DNA of 64,000 nucleotides from Bacillus sp. FJAT-27445 (GTDB lineage Bacteria; Bacillota; Bacilli; Bacillales; Cytobacillaceae), in contig NZ_LMTI01000001.1 of the NCBI RefSeq assembly GCF_001510665.1, forward strand, positions 395,762 to 459,761, in the 5' to 3' direction. A program made the position numbers and the translations under genes. The notes under the pieces are model-generated. The model had not been told where the DNA came from, ran no database searches, and saw nothing but the letters and a program-made list of their open reading frames with translations. Shown here one piece after another: positions 1-8,303 of this stretch. The number at the start of each line of letters is the position of its first letter. The stretch's first letter is position 1.

Positions 1-202
1 TTTTAAAACTAGAAAGAGATAAACAAGCCTACTGGATCTTAACCTCTCTTGACCTCCCTTTTACCGGCACGAAAAAAGGCCGTGTCTACCACCAGCCCCC
101 GATTGGTAAATTGAAGCCCAAAATCCTCCTGCGAAAAGATTAAAAATTCCCAAAAGTGGTAAAGGACATTATAGTAGATTGCCCTGAACAGGAGATGAAA
201 CC

Positions 203-559
203 ATGCAGGATAACCCGCAGGAAAAGAAGATGTATTTCGTTGATATTAAATCCGGGGAAATTACAATGGAACCGACTGCTGAAAATACGTTCACCGTAAT
301 TGCGGATGCGGATGAAATCCAGGATTTGCGCGAGCTTTTTGAGGAGAATTATGACGCCGACAAGCGCGGGTATTTGCGGACGCATTTGCCGTTGCAGCAA
401 TACCATGAATTTTCTGAGGGAGAAAATAAGGATTACGACAGGTCCATCGAATTGATTTACGCGATGATATACCGTCTCGGGGATGCCGAAGCAAGAAAGC
501 ATATTGATCAAATGGGCATCCTGAAAGAGCAGAATTATGATAATGAAAACTTCCGATAA
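203..559 (+). CDS. Hypothetical soluble protein, 118 aa
   Basis: I do not recognise this protein and assign no function. It is an acidic, hydrophilic protein without a signal peptide or membrane segment, so it is probably cytoplasmic. The ATG at 203 has an AGGAG site at 190-194 with 8-nt spacing, and a stem-loop terminator follows the stop at once. It therefore appears to be transcribed alone. Codon use resembles the neighbouring core genes and differs from the AT-rich gene that follows. Confidence 0.8.
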   Translation: MQDNPQEKKMYFVDIKSGEITMEPTAENTFTVIADADEIQDLRELFEENYDADKRGYLRTHLPLQQYHEFSEGENKDYDRSIELIYAMIYRLGDAEARKHIDQMGILKEQNYDNENFR

Positions 560-567
560 GAAGAGTA

Positions 568-600
568 GCTGTTCCTAATCAGGGGGCAGCCTTTTCTTTT
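568..600 (+). terminator. Terminator after the first gene
   Basis: GCTGTTCC pairs with GGGGCAGC (two G-U pairs) around a 6-nt loop and is followed by CTTTTCTTTT. Confidence 0.65.
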
Positions 601-602
601 AA

Positions 603-643
603 AAAAAAGCTATGTTAAAGGATTATGTTGATATTTGCCATAA
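603..643. repeat. Left inverted repeat of a one-gene cassette
   Basis: The reverse complement of this segment aligns with 1530-1566 at about 30 of 37 positions with one gap. Shared blocks are TTATGG, TATCAACA, TTTAACA and AGCTT. The pair brackets the AT-rich isochorismatase-like gene. No transposase lies between them. Confidence 0.6.
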
Positions 644-766
644 TCGAACTCTTGTTCTATTATGGGTTTATAAGAACAAATATGGGCGGGGTTCGAAAGA
701 AGGTATTATGAAAAAGAGTTAAAATAAAAAAGCAAGACATCAGTTTATTTATTTGGAGGAAGTATT

Positions 767-1258
767 ATGCAGAAAAAAGCTTTAGTAATAATTGATATTC
801 AAAATGACATAACAAAGAATTACAAAGATATCATTGACAATATCAACAAATCAATTGATTGGGCGGTCGAAAATAATATTCACGTTGTTTATATAAGACA
901 CGAGAATTTGTCACCTGGTACGAGAACTTTTAAAACAGATACACTAGGTGCCGAATTAGCTCCAGATTTGAAAATAGTATCAGAAAATGTTTTTACAAAA
1001 TATAAAGGAAACGCATTAACAAGTGAAGAATTCACAGACTTTATTAGTATAAATGAAATAGACGACTTCTACATCACTGGAGCGGATGCTGTTGCTTGTG
1101 TTAAGTCAACTTGCTATAACTTACGTAAATCAAACTATGGGGTTAGTGTACTATCAGATTGCATTACAAGTTATGATAAAAAGAAAATTGATGGTATGAT
1201 AGACTATTATGAAAGTAAAGGATGCGAGATAATTTGTTTGAATGACTTATTGATTTAA
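767..1258 (+). CDS. Isochorismatase-family cysteine hydrolase
   Basis: This 163-aa single-domain protein belongs to the isochorismatase/nicotinamidase-like cysteine hydrolase superfamily. The N-terminal IIDIQND supplies the catalytic Asp. A Lys lies in the FTKYKGNA segment. The Cys of AVACVKSTC occupies the nucleophile position, so the triad looks complete. Substrate cannot be predicted; relatives hydrolyse amides, N-carbamoyl compounds or vinyl ethers. The start has GGAGGA at 755-760 with 6-nt spacing. Base composition is clearly more AT-rich than the flanks and the gene sits alone between inverted repeats, which suggests recent acquisition. Confidence 0.88.
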   Translation: MQKKALVIIDIQNDITKNYKDIIDNINKSIDWAVENNIHVVYIRHENLSPGTRTFKTDTLGAELAPDLKIVSENVFTKYKGNALTSEEFTDFISINEIDDFYITGADAVACVKSTCYNLRKSNYGVSVLSDCITSYDKKKIDGMIDYYESKGCEIICLNDLLI

Positions 1259-1501
1259 GAATTTTTAGGTCCATTTAATCGTCCAGAGGTAGTTTTAGCA
1301 TACTGTTTTGCTTCGTTTCTTAAAGTATCTATACGCACTATTCAAATTAAAGAATAATTTTTCAATTTGAAGTTAAGTCATAATATTCATTGAACTATAC
1401 CAAGGGGTCTCACCTGTCCCGCTGCTCTCATCTCAAAGTCTCACGCCTTCCGTCTCAATCAACAGGTGTGAAAAAACAACATCGTGCTTTAACATAGACT
1501 A

Positions 1502-1571
1502 AAATAAGGACTCGATTGGGGTCCTTATTTTATGGTCATTTATCAACAATATTATTTAACAAAGCTTAAAA
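1502..1571. repeat. Right repeat of the cassette: hairpin plus conserved tail
   Basis: Positions 1502-1511 (AAATAAGGAC) pair perfectly with 1521-1530. The hairpin is followed by a conserved tail, 1530-1571. The tail is inverted relative to 603-643 and is almost identical to 18866-18905 in direct orientation. The hairpin may also terminate transcription of the cassette gene. Confidence 0.7.
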
Positions 1572-1603
1572 AAAAGAAAAAAACTGCCCGGAAACCGGAC
1601 AGT
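1570..1603 (-). terminator. Terminator for leftward transcription
   Basis: ACTGCCCGG (1583-1591) pairs with 1595-1603 around AAA. On the minus strand it is followed by a long U-rich run. It probably ends the LemA/TPM transcript after the structured element. Confidence 0.7.
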
Positions 1604-1609
1604 CTCAAT

Positions 1610-1874
1610 TTATTACCAGCTCCACCGCCTAGCCAGTTTTCATCCTGAAAAGCATCTTCGAGTATCTTGTAACAAATCAAGGCTTGATAAAGTGATGATT
1701 TGTTACAGCTCGAGGTCTTAAGCCGGTTCCCTCCGGAGGGCAGGCCCGTCCTGCGGGCTCCGTCTTAATCTAGTCGGGGCTGACCACTAAGGAAAGCTCC
1801 TCAGAATAATCATCGCAGGGACAGGCGTTTTTTGCCTGTCACGAAGGCGCTTTCGTATTTTTGTTATTACCAGC
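1610..1874. repeat. Structured intergenic repeat element between 11-bp direct repeats
   Basis: An 11-bp direct repeat (TTATTACCAGC) occurs at 1610-1620 and 1864-1874; the second copy covers the stop codon of the TPM gene. The DNA between is full of stems: 1668-1679/1696-1707 (perfect 12-bp arms), palindrome CCCTCCGGAGGG at 1729-1740, and GACAGGC/GCCTGTC at about 1819-1839. The opening CTCCACCGCCTAGCC and the CGGGGCTGACC and AAGGCGCTT segments resemble, from memory, a dispersed intergenic repeat common in Bacillus genomes. No coding capacity was seen. Confidence 0.6.
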
Positions 1875-2619
1875 CTCTGCCTGCGCCGCCGCCGCCAGAA
1901 GAGCCGCCACCACCGCCGCGGGGACCACCACCGCCGCCACCACCACCGCCTCCACGTCCAATCATGGACAGGAGCAGGAAGGTAAATGTGCCTCTAAAGA
2001 AGGTCATATCAATAATGATGAACCCGACAACGAGCACGATGATCAGCCATTCCGGAAGGCCGCCGGATTTCTCAGCAGCCTTTTCTCCAGCGGGCTGGCC
2101 ATTCGCATCGCCTTCACCGATAACCTCATTTCCGATTGCCTGATAGGTCTTGATGACGGCCTGGTTTGGCTTGCCGGCCTGAAGATTAGGTATCGCATGC
2201 GTATCGAGGATCCGGCCGGCTTTACCGTCGGGAATGGTTCCTTCGAGTCCATATCCGACTTCGATCCAGATTCTTTTTTCCTTCATGGCGAGGACGAGAA
2301 GAACCCCGTTATTTTTTTCGGCGTTGCCAAGCTTAAATTTCCTGAAAGCCTCGTTCGCATAGCCTTCGATATCCCGGCCGCCGAGGGATTCCACCGTCAG
2401 GACGGCAACCTGGGCGCCGCCGGTTTGGTCTTCAATTTGCCTCCCCCAGCCGATTAGCTGTGATTCTTCGGCAGGGAGCAGGACATCGGCAAAGTCCTGG
2501 ACGTAAATATCCCCCCGTGGAGTGGGGATTTTCGCTTCGGCAGCAAAGGCCCCCGCGTTGCCGCCAAGTAGAAACAGGACGAACAGCGCAAGAAGGGCTG
2601 AGGTCCTAGTTACTCTCAT
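1867..2619 (-). CDS. TPM-domain protein with glycine-rich C-terminus
   Basis: This 250-aa exported membrane protein belongs to the TPM (YgcG/DUF477) family. Residues 1-27 form a signal peptide ending near AFAAEA. The TPM domain spans roughly 32-155. A transmembrane segment lies near 190-212, followed by a tail that is almost all Gly from about 223. Family members occur with LemA proteins in many bacteria; biochemical function is poorly known and no catalytic claim is made. Its ATG overlaps the lemA stop in a TAATG junction, indicating translational coupling. The stop lies inside a direct repeat that borders the structured element downstream. Confidence 0.9.
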   Translation of the reverse strand: MRVTRTSALLALFVLFLLGGNAGAFAAEAKIPTPRGDIYVQDFADVLLPAEESQLIGWGRQIEDQTGGAQVAVLTVESLGGRDIEGYANEAFRKFKLGNAEKNNGVLLVLAMKEKRIWIEVGYGLEGTIPDGKAGRILDTHAIPNLQAGKPNQAVIKTYQAIGNEVIGEGDANGQPAGEKAAEKSGGLPEWLIIVLVVGFIIIDMTFFRGTFTFLLLSMIGRGGGGGGGGGGPRGGGGGSSGGGGAGRGW

Positions 2620-3197
2620 TATCCATTGCCCCCGAAATCAACTTCAGGCGCTTCCTGGGAGCGTGGGTCCGCGCGGAAATATTCCTTTTCGTCAAAGCCG
2701 GTAATTCCGGCGACAATTGCACCCGGGAACCTCTTAACCTTTTTATTAAAAATTGCTACTTCATCGTTGTAGTCCTTGCGGGCGACAGCGATGCGGTTTT
2801 CTGTCCCTGCAAGCTCATCCATCAACTGAGTGAATTGCGTATCCGCCTTCAGGTTTGGATAATTTTCAACGACGACGAGCAAACGGCTTAGCGCACCTGA
2901 CAATTCCGCATTGGCAGTCGCTTCTTCCTCAGGTGACCTTGCTCCGGCCAACCGGGCGCGGGCATCGGAAATCGCTTTGATCGTTTCCTTTTCATGTGCT
3001 GCATAGCCTTTGACAGTGTTAACTAAGTTTGGTATCAAATCCAGCCTTCGCTGCAGCTGGTTTTCAATTTGCGCATAGGACTGGTCGACGTTTTCTTCGG
3101 CGTTTACAAAGCCGTTGTAGCTGGACATGAGCATAATGCCAAGTACGACGATGATTCCAAGTATGACGAGCCATGACCCCTTAAAGCCTCTTCCCAT
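2619..3197 (-). CDS. lemA: LemA family protein
   Basis: This 192-aa LemA-family protein has one N-terminal transmembrane helix (about residues 8-25) followed by a long helical region. Recognisable LemA segments include the QLQRRLDLIPNLV and NYPNLKAD blocks. LemA proteins are membrane anchored with the helical body outside the membrane; their role is not established. It is the first gene of a two-gene operon with the TPM protein, overlapping it by one base. A purine-rich ribosome site precedes the ATG at 3197. The usual LemA-TPM pairing strengthens both assignments. Confidence 0.93.
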   Translation of the reverse strand: MGRGFKGSWLVILGIIVVLGIMLMSSYNGFVNAEENVDQSYAQIENQLQRRLDLIPNLVNTVKGYAAHEKETIKAISDARARLAGARSPEEEATANAELSGALSRLLVVVENYPNLKADTQFTQLMDELAGTENRIAVARKDYNDEVAIFNKKVKRFPGAIVAGITGFDEKEYFRADPRSQEAPEVDFGGNG

Positions 3198-3542
3198 TTA
3201 CGACACTCCTTACCTATTTAATCTATACGTGTATCTTCCCTCAGGCCTGTAGGTTTTAAACCCGGCAGCAAATCGTACTGCTTCGTTCCTGATGTTCAAT
3301 TATACGGGATACCAGGCTGTTAAGTTTCATATTAGTGTTAATTTTTTCAAAAGCGCCGTACAACCTAGATTATAAACATCCCAATTGCATAAGATGTACA
3401 AGGTAAGTAACAAGCTAACTACCTGAAAAAAATTGGTTATTGCCAGAACGGCTTGTAAACACTATAGTTGAATTGGGGAATGTTGGGGATAGACTCTCAT
3501 CATGAAAGCATCATAACAGGAGTCCGGGGGAGGAAGTGCCCG
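3198..3542. other. Divergent intergenic region, no gene seen
   Basis: This segment between lemA and the DedA gene is AT-rich and should hold both divergent promoters. I see no ORF with a ribosome site and no strong structured RNA. Confidence 0.5.
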
Positions 3543-4181
3543 ATGCAGCATGTAATGGCATTTATGAACGAATACGGATATTGGTTTCTCTTTTTGTCGA
3601 TGGCGACAGGAATGATCATATTGCCACTCCCGCTGGAAGCGATAATGGGGTATTCCGGTTATTTATCCTTTGAGGGTGATTTGGACTGGTTTACTTGCGT
3701 GCTTGCCGCTGGGGCTGGGACTTTTGTGGGAATGATGGCCAACTATTGGATTGGCAAAAAACTCGGGTTGGGTTTTTTTCAAAAATACGGCCATTATTTT
3801 TTTCTAAAACAGAAAACCCTGGACAAATTGTCGGAGTGGTTTTTGAAATATGGAAATAAGCTGTTAATTATCATCTTTTTTGTCCCTGGGGCACGGCATG
3901 CAATCGGCTTCTTTGCCGGTATAACAAAATTTCCGGCGAGAACGTATGCAATTTGCTCAGCTCTTGGTGCCCTAATTTGGGTGGCTCCTTTCATTATTAT
4001 CGGTAAAATGATTGGGCCTGGCTGGATGCTGTACCATGAAGAAGTGAAGAGCTTTCTTTACACTACCAGCATCGTACTTCTCATTTTGTTCCTCACGGTT
4101 TATTTAGCGGGAAAGACGAGCACTCGGGTTTCCGATTTCGGATGGAGGCTCAGGAGGAAGATTGCCAAGCTACTTCGATAA
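3543..4181 (+). CDS. DedA family membrane protein
   Basis: This 212-aa DedA (SNARE-associated/VTT-fold) integral membrane protein has about five hydrophobic segments. The family includes flippases for undecaprenyl phosphate and phosphatidylethanolamine (UptA, PetA), but this member cannot be assigned to one substrate. Visible family features are the acidic early loop (PLPLEAIMGYSGY), the GxFVGMMANYWIG-type region, and the Arg-containing PGARHAIGFFAG motif. I chose ATG 3543 because GGGGAGG at 3527-3533 lies 9 nt upstream. A TTG 75 nt earlier would add an unlikely hydrophilic leader. A terminator follows. Confidence 0.9.
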   Translation: MQHVMAFMNEYGYWFLFLSMATGMIILPLPLEAIMGYSGYLSFEGDLDWFTCVLAAGAGTFVGMMANYWIGKKLGLGFFQKYGHYFFLKQKTLDKLSEWFLKYGNKLLIIIFFVPGARHAIGFFAGITKFPARTYAICSALGALIWVAPFIIIGKMIGPGWMLYHEEVKSFLYTTSIVLLILFLTVYLAGKTSTRVSDFGWRLRRKIAKLLR

Positions 4182-4215
4182 AATGAGGCTTCTCCGTTTT
4201 TGTAAAAATAAGACA

Positions 4216-4244
4216 AGGCATCCGTATTGAGCGGGTGCCTTTTT
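4216..4244 (+). terminator. Terminator after the DedA gene
   Basis: AGGCATCCG (4216-4224) pairs with CGGGTGCCT (4232-4240) and is followed by TTTT. Confidence 0.75.
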
Positions 4245-4269
4245 ATTATGGAAAAAGGGTAGTCAGGAT

Positions 4270-5124
4270 TTGAATTGCGTCCTGTGTATGTTTAAATTGA
4301 AGAATAGGAAGCTTTTGAAAGGGTTGGTTTTTTTGGGAAAAAGGACGGTTGGAATATGGATGGGAGTGTCCGCATTTTTCCTGCTGCTTTGGCTTGGAGG
4401 GCTGGTTTGGGCGGTAAGTGATTATTATGCGGGCAAGCCATCGGAACCAAGGGCAAAGGAGCTGCCTGCACCCATCCATGCCGGCAAGGATGAAGATTTG
4501 AAAATCGTCGCTTTGGGAGATTCCTTGACCCGGGGAACAGGCGATGCGGCGGGAAGAGGGTACGTCGGCTATCTCGTCGACAGCTTAAAGAAACGGTCAG
4601 AAGAAGATGTGAAGCTTGTTAACCTCGGGATAAATGGGCAAAGGTCCAATCAGCTTGCACAGCAGGTAACGCAGGCAGAGGTGAAACGACAGCTTGGGTC
4701 AGCCGATATTGTCTTAATCACAATCGGAGGCAATGATTTATTCAGAGGCGGTCAGGGCCTTGTTGACTTTGACAAGCAAAAGCCGGAGGAAATCGAAAAG
4801 CAGTTCCTTACGAACGTTAAAGGAATACTTTCGGAAATCAGGGCGGCCAACAAGGATGCGACTGTATATTTGATAGGCCTTTACAATCCGTTTATCGAAT
4901 TGGGTGAGGGCAAGGAAATATCGGCTGTCATCAGGCAATGGAATTTTGCTGCCGCCGAACTGGCAGCTACGTTTGATAAAGTTGTCTATGTGCCGACATT
5001 TGATTTGTTTGAATTGAACGTCAACGAATATTTGTATACGGATAAATTCCACCCGAATACGAAAGGCTACAAACTCATCGCGGACCGGGTTGCATCATTG
5101 GTAGCATGGGAGGAGAAAAACTAA
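4270..5124 (+). CDS. SGNH/GDSL-family esterase, membrane anchored
   Basis: This is an SGNH hydrolase (lipase/acylesterase type) with an N-terminal hydrophobic helix at about residues 31-50, so the catalytic domain probably sits outside the membrane. Block I is GDSLTRG near 83, block II has Gly and Asn in LGINGQRS, block III is IGGND, and block V is DKFHPN with the catalytic Asp and His. The start is uncertain: TTG 4270 and ATG 4288 are both weakly supplied with ribosome sites. Its stop overlaps the next start (TAATG at 5122-5126), making an operon with an ABC exporter. A paralogue lies at 13892-14617. Confidence 0.85.
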   Translation: MNCVLCMFKLKNRKLLKGLVFLGKRTVGIWMGVSAFFLLLWLGGLVWAVSDYYAGKPSEPRAKELPAPIHAGKDEDLKIVALGDSLTRGTGDAAGRGYVGYLVDSLKKRSEEDVKLVNLGINGQRSNQLAQQVTQAEVKRQLGSADIVLITIGGNDLFRGGQGLVDFDKQKPEEIEKQFLTNVKGILSEIRAANKDATVYLIGLYNPFIELGEGKEISAVIRQWNFAAAELAATFDKVVYVPTFDLFELNVNEYLYTDKFHPNTKGYKLIADRVASLVAWEEKN

Positions 5125-6035
5125 TGTCTTCCGTTACGCTTGAAGTGAAAGATTTAAAAAAGAAGATTGGCAAAAAAGAGATTATCAAAGGAATTTCCTT
5201 TGAACTTCATAAAGGAGAGGTATTCGGATTCCTCGGACCGAACGGGGCAGGAAAAACGACCACGATCAGGATGCTGGTCGGCCTAATTAAACCGTCCTCC
5301 GGCAGTATCTCGGTTTGTGGTTACGACCTGAAAAAGGATTTTCCAAAAGCGATGCGCCAGCTCGGTTGCATAGTGGAAAATCCTGAACTCTATCCATACT
5401 TATCCGGCTGGGACAACCTGGCCCATTTTGCAAGGATGCTCGAGGGGATTACGGATAGCCGGATTAAGGAAGTAACGGAATTGGTCGGCCTATCCGAGCG
5501 GATTTACGATAAGGTGAAAACGTACTCCCTTGGGATGAGGCAGCGGCTTGGTATTGCGCAGGCGCTTCTAGGCAACCCTAGTGTACTTATTTTGGACGAG
5601 CCCACGAACGGCCTTGATCCTGCTGGAATTAGGGAAATGAGGGAGTTTATCCGCTTTCTTGCTGAAAAGGAAGGGCTGAGCGTCCTTGTGTCCAGCCATT
5701 TGCTTAGTGAAATTCAGCTCTTGTGCGACAGGGTGGCCATTATCTCAAAAGGGCTAGTCATTAAGACGGACTCTGTCTCCATCCTGCTTGGCAACAGGGA
5801 AAGGATCGCCTGGAGGCTGGAGCCCTTTGAAGAGGGTAAAAAAGTCCTCGGAGAATTAACCGAGATTGAAGTGGCGGAGGATGGAACTCTCCTGACCGAA
5901 TATAGCCCCGATAAAGCAGCCGAATGGAACAGGAAGCTTGTCGAAGCGGGGATTTCGGTTTCGGAAATGAACAGGAAGCTGCCAGTTCTTGAAGATCTTT
6001 TCCTGGAGCTGACCGGGGGTGACACGATTGACTAA
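5124..6035 (+). CDS. ABC transporter ATP-binding protein
   Basis: This 303-aa ATPase belongs to an ABC-2-type exporter. Walker A is GPNGAGKTT, the signature region is YSLGMRQRLG and Walker B is VLILDEPTNG; the C-terminal 80 residues are the usual variable accessory region. ATG 5124 is chosen because GGGAGGAG lies just upstream and the codon overlaps the preceding stop. It overlaps the permease gene that follows, so both are translated together. Substrate is unknown; relatives act in bacitracin or lantibiotic resistance or in export of unknown compounds. The upstream esterase in the same operon may act on the same envelope process. Confidence 0.93.
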   Translation: MSSVTLEVKDLKKKIGKKEIIKGISFELHKGEVFGFLGPNGAGKTTTIRMLVGLIKPSSGSISVCGYDLKKDFPKAMRQLGCIVENPELYPYLSGWDNLAHFARMLEGITDSRIKEVTELVGLSERIYDKVKTYSLGMRQRLGIAQALLGNPSVLILDEPTNGLDPAGIREMREFIRFLAEKEGLSVLVSSHLLSEIQLLCDRVAIISKGLVIKTDSVSILLGNRERIAWRLEPFEEGKKVLGELTEIEVAEDGTLLTEYSPDKAAEWNRKLVEAGISVSEMNRKLPVLEDLFLELTGGDTID

Positions 6036-7008
6036 ACTCGTTCATAACGAAATGCTTAAGCTTTTGGCAAAAAAGAGGCTCCTGGTCATTGCGGCAATTA
6101 TCGCGGTCCTTGTCGCCTTATTTACATACGCACAGCTCCGGCAGGTTGAAACCCAGCGCGAGCGGATGGGTACGTCCGACTGGAAAACAATCCTTCAGCA
6201 GCAAATCATTGATACCCAGAACAGGCTTTCATCCAGCAGGATAAGCGAGGATTGGAAAAAACAGCTGCAAATTAGCCTTCAGCAGCAGCAATATTACCTT
6301 GACCATAACATCAATCCATCTGAACCCGGCGCACCCACTTTTATGCGGATGTTTATCGAAAATTCGATCGACCTGTTTCTGCCACTGATGGTCATGGTTA
6401 TTGCCAGCGACCTCGTTTCCTCGGAACATAGCCAGGGGACAATCAAGCTTCTACTGACGAGGCCGATCAAACGCTGGAGGGTCCTTTTAAGCAAATTCAT
6501 TACGCTCTGCCTGGCAGTTTCGGCAATTGTTGCAATCATGGGGGTGCTCTCCTATTTGATTTCAGGGCTGGTGTTTGGCTACAAAGGCTGGGGTGCCCCC
6601 GTTCTGACGGGTTTCTCGGCCTCCGGGAGCAATTTAGATACATCAGGAGTTAAGCTTGTTAGCCAGGGGCAATATTTACTGATGGAATTCGGGCTCGTCT
6701 GGTTCGTGGCAATTGTTGTTGGCACGTTGTCATTCATGCTGTCCGTATTGATCAGAAGCACAGCGGCCGGAATGGGAATCATGCTTGCGGCGCTTATATC
6801 TGGAGCGATTTTAAGCAATATGGTCTCTTCCTGGGAATCAGCGAAGTATTTTTTCATGGTCAACCTCAGGCTGACTGATTATATGAACGGAACCGCACCA
6901 CCTATTGAAGGAATGACACTGTCTTTCTCATTGGCAGTCCTTTTAGCATGGTGGGCAGCCGGCTTGTTCATTTCGTTTTATGTTTTCATGAACAAAGACG
7001 TATATTAA
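6028..7008 (+). CDS. ABC-2 type transporter permease
   Basis: This integral membrane permease pairs with the preceding ATPase. Hydrophobic helices lie at the N-terminus, after a roughly 90-residue extracytoplasmic loop rich in Gln, and then in five further segments, which fits ABC-2 exporter topology. The start is ambiguous. TTG 6028 is preferred because GGGGGTG at 6015-6021 is well placed; GTG 6019 would add three residues. Either choice overlaps the end of the ATPase gene. Substrate is unknown. Confidence 0.88.
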   Translation: MTKLVHNEMLKLLAKKRLLVIAAIIAVLVALFTYAQLRQVETQRERMGTSDWKTILQQQIIDTQNRLSSSRISEDWKKQLQISLQQQQYYLDHNINPSEPGAPTFMRMFIENSIDLFLPLMVMVIASDLVSSEHSQGTIKLLLTRPIKRWRVLLSKFITLCLAVSAIVAIMGVLSYLISGLVFGYKGWGAPVLTGFSASGSNLDTSGVKLVSQGQYLLMEFGLVWFVAIVVGTLSFMLSVLIRSTAAGMGIMLAALISGAILSNMVSSWESAKYFFMVNLRLTDYMNGTAPPIEGMTLSFSLAVLLAWWAAGLFISFYVFMNKDVY

Positions 7009-7113
7009 ATGCATTTTTATAAAACCAGCCAATTCCTCCTTTTTCCATGAATACCTGCCTGGAAATCAGGGAAAATAATGGGGTCACGTCCATTCAGAAA
7101 GGCAGGTTTTTTT

Positions 7114-7749
7114 ATGGCACAGGTTTTATACATTACTGCACACCCCCATGATGATACAGTCTCATACAGCATGGCGGTTGGAAAAGAATTCATTGAGGCA
7201 TACCGGGAGTCAAATCCTAATGATGAGATAATCTACCTTGATTTATACAAAGAGGATATACCACAGATCGATGTGGATGTATTCAGCGGCTGGGGCAAGC
7301 TTCGTTCGGGATCTTCCTTTGATGACCTGTCCGAAGAAGAAAAGCGGAAAGTAAGGCGGCTCGGGGAATTGACTGACCAATTTGTAGCGGCGGATAAGTA
7401 TGTATTTGTAACACCGCTCTGGAATTTTTCCTTCCCGCCGGTCATGAAGGCATATATTGATTCGATCTGTACAGCAGGAAAAACGTTCAAGTACACCGAA
7501 AAGGGTCCTGTCGGGCTTTTGACTGATAAAAAAGCGCTCCATATTCAGGCGCGCGGAGGCGTTTATTCGGAAGGACCGGCTGCGGCTATGGAGATGGGCC
7601 ACCGGTATATCGGCATCATCATGCAGTTTTTTGGCATCCCGTCCTTCGAAGGCTTGTTTGTTGAAGGGCAAAACCAATTCCCCGACCGGGCGCAGGAAAT
7701 CAAGGAAGAAGCTATCCAGAGAGCGAAGGAACTGGCAAAAAACTTTTAA
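7114..7749 (+). CDS. azoR: FMN-dependent NADH-azoreductase
   Basis: This 211-aa flavodoxin-fold reductase matches AzoR, which reduces quinones and azo dyes in two-electron steps using NADH and FMN. The length equals that of B. subtilis AzoR2. Typical segments are the VLYITAHP opening, the [19 protein letters not shown]-binding stretch, and the [10 protein letters not shown] loop. ATG 7114 is supported by AAGGCAGG upstream and matches family starts; the upstream in-frame extension is not conserved. It appears to be a single-gene unit with its own terminator and probably takes part in quinone or thiol-stress detoxification. Confidence 0.93.
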   Translation: MAQVLYITAHPHDDTVSYSMAVGKEFIEAYRESNPNDEIIYLDLYKEDIPQIDVDVFSGWGKLRSGSSFDDLSEEEKRKVRRLGELTDQFVAADKYVFVTPLWNFSFPPVMKAYIDSICTAGKTFKYTEKGPVGLLTDKKALHIQARGGVYSEGPAAAMEMGHRYIGIIMQFFGIPSFEGLFVEGQNQFPDRAQEIKEEAIQRAKELAKNF

Positions 7750-7755
7750 ACGGCA

Positions 7756-7794
7756 AGGCACGAGGTACGGGCTTAAATGAGTCCGTGCCTTTTT
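7756..7794 (+). terminator. Terminator after azoR
   Basis: AGGCACG (7756-7762) pairs with CGTGCCT (7784-7790), with an inner ACGG/CCGT stem, followed by TTTT. Confidence 0.7.
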
Positions 7795-7814
7795 CTTGGG
7801 GAACGGTTTTTTGT

Positions 7815-7925
7815 TTGGCCGAGTGAATCGCTAAGTTGGCGGAATGGGAATCGGGTTTGGCGAATAGGAGGCTGTATTTGGCGGAAATTACTCTTTTTCG
7901 GCGAATGATAGCAGATTGACTCCAA
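7815..7925. repeat. 21-bp phased array, TTGGCG variant
   Basis: The word TTGGC(G) or TCGGCG recurs at 7815, 7836, 7857, 7878 and 7898, with spacings of 21, 21, 21 and 20 bp. Bases between the words are not conserved. No ORF with a ribosome site overlaps. It lies just upstream of the ATATCGAAA array. Confidence 0.7.
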
Positions 7926-7988
7926 TTTCGACCCTATTCAGCCCATCGTAAAACGTCCTAATGAGCTTTTTACGGGAGATTTGGGTGT

Positions 7989-8110
7989 ATATCGAAAATT
8001 TTCATGGTCATATCGAAAGAATTTCAATTATATCGAAAGATTTTGAGTGGATATCGAAAGATTCAAGGCTTATATCGAAAACTGTAACAATTTGGACAAA
8101 TTCAGGCACT
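7989..8110. repeat. 21-bp phased array, ATATCGAAA variant
   Basis: ATATCGAAA starts at 7989, 8010, 8030, 8051 and 8072, with spacings of 21, 20, 21 and 21 bp. The last unit continues into AAAACTGTAACA...GGACA, a closing block also found after the arrays near 43.5 and 56.9 kb. Confidence 0.8.
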
Positions 8111-8303
8111 ACCCTGATACATCCTAGTTGGGTGTACGCGACTATTAATCGGCCGTCTTTTTGAAATCCGTCCAGAGTTCGATACCAAGCAAAATAACAT
8201 TGCCATGATAAGATTTCTTTATCAGGCTAAATAATAGAATTGTAATTTCCTTATCACCTTTTTTGGGTTATGCTGGAAAAAAGAAGCGTGGGGGAATGAA
8301 TAA

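Noticed and set aside
1832..2457. Two + strand frames opposite the TPM gene
   Set aside because: They are shadows of the Gly-rich coding region (giving Pro or Ala runs), with no ribosome site.
7961..8164. 67-aa frame over the 21-bp array
   Set aside because: Same reason: repeats of 20 and 21 bp, no supported start.
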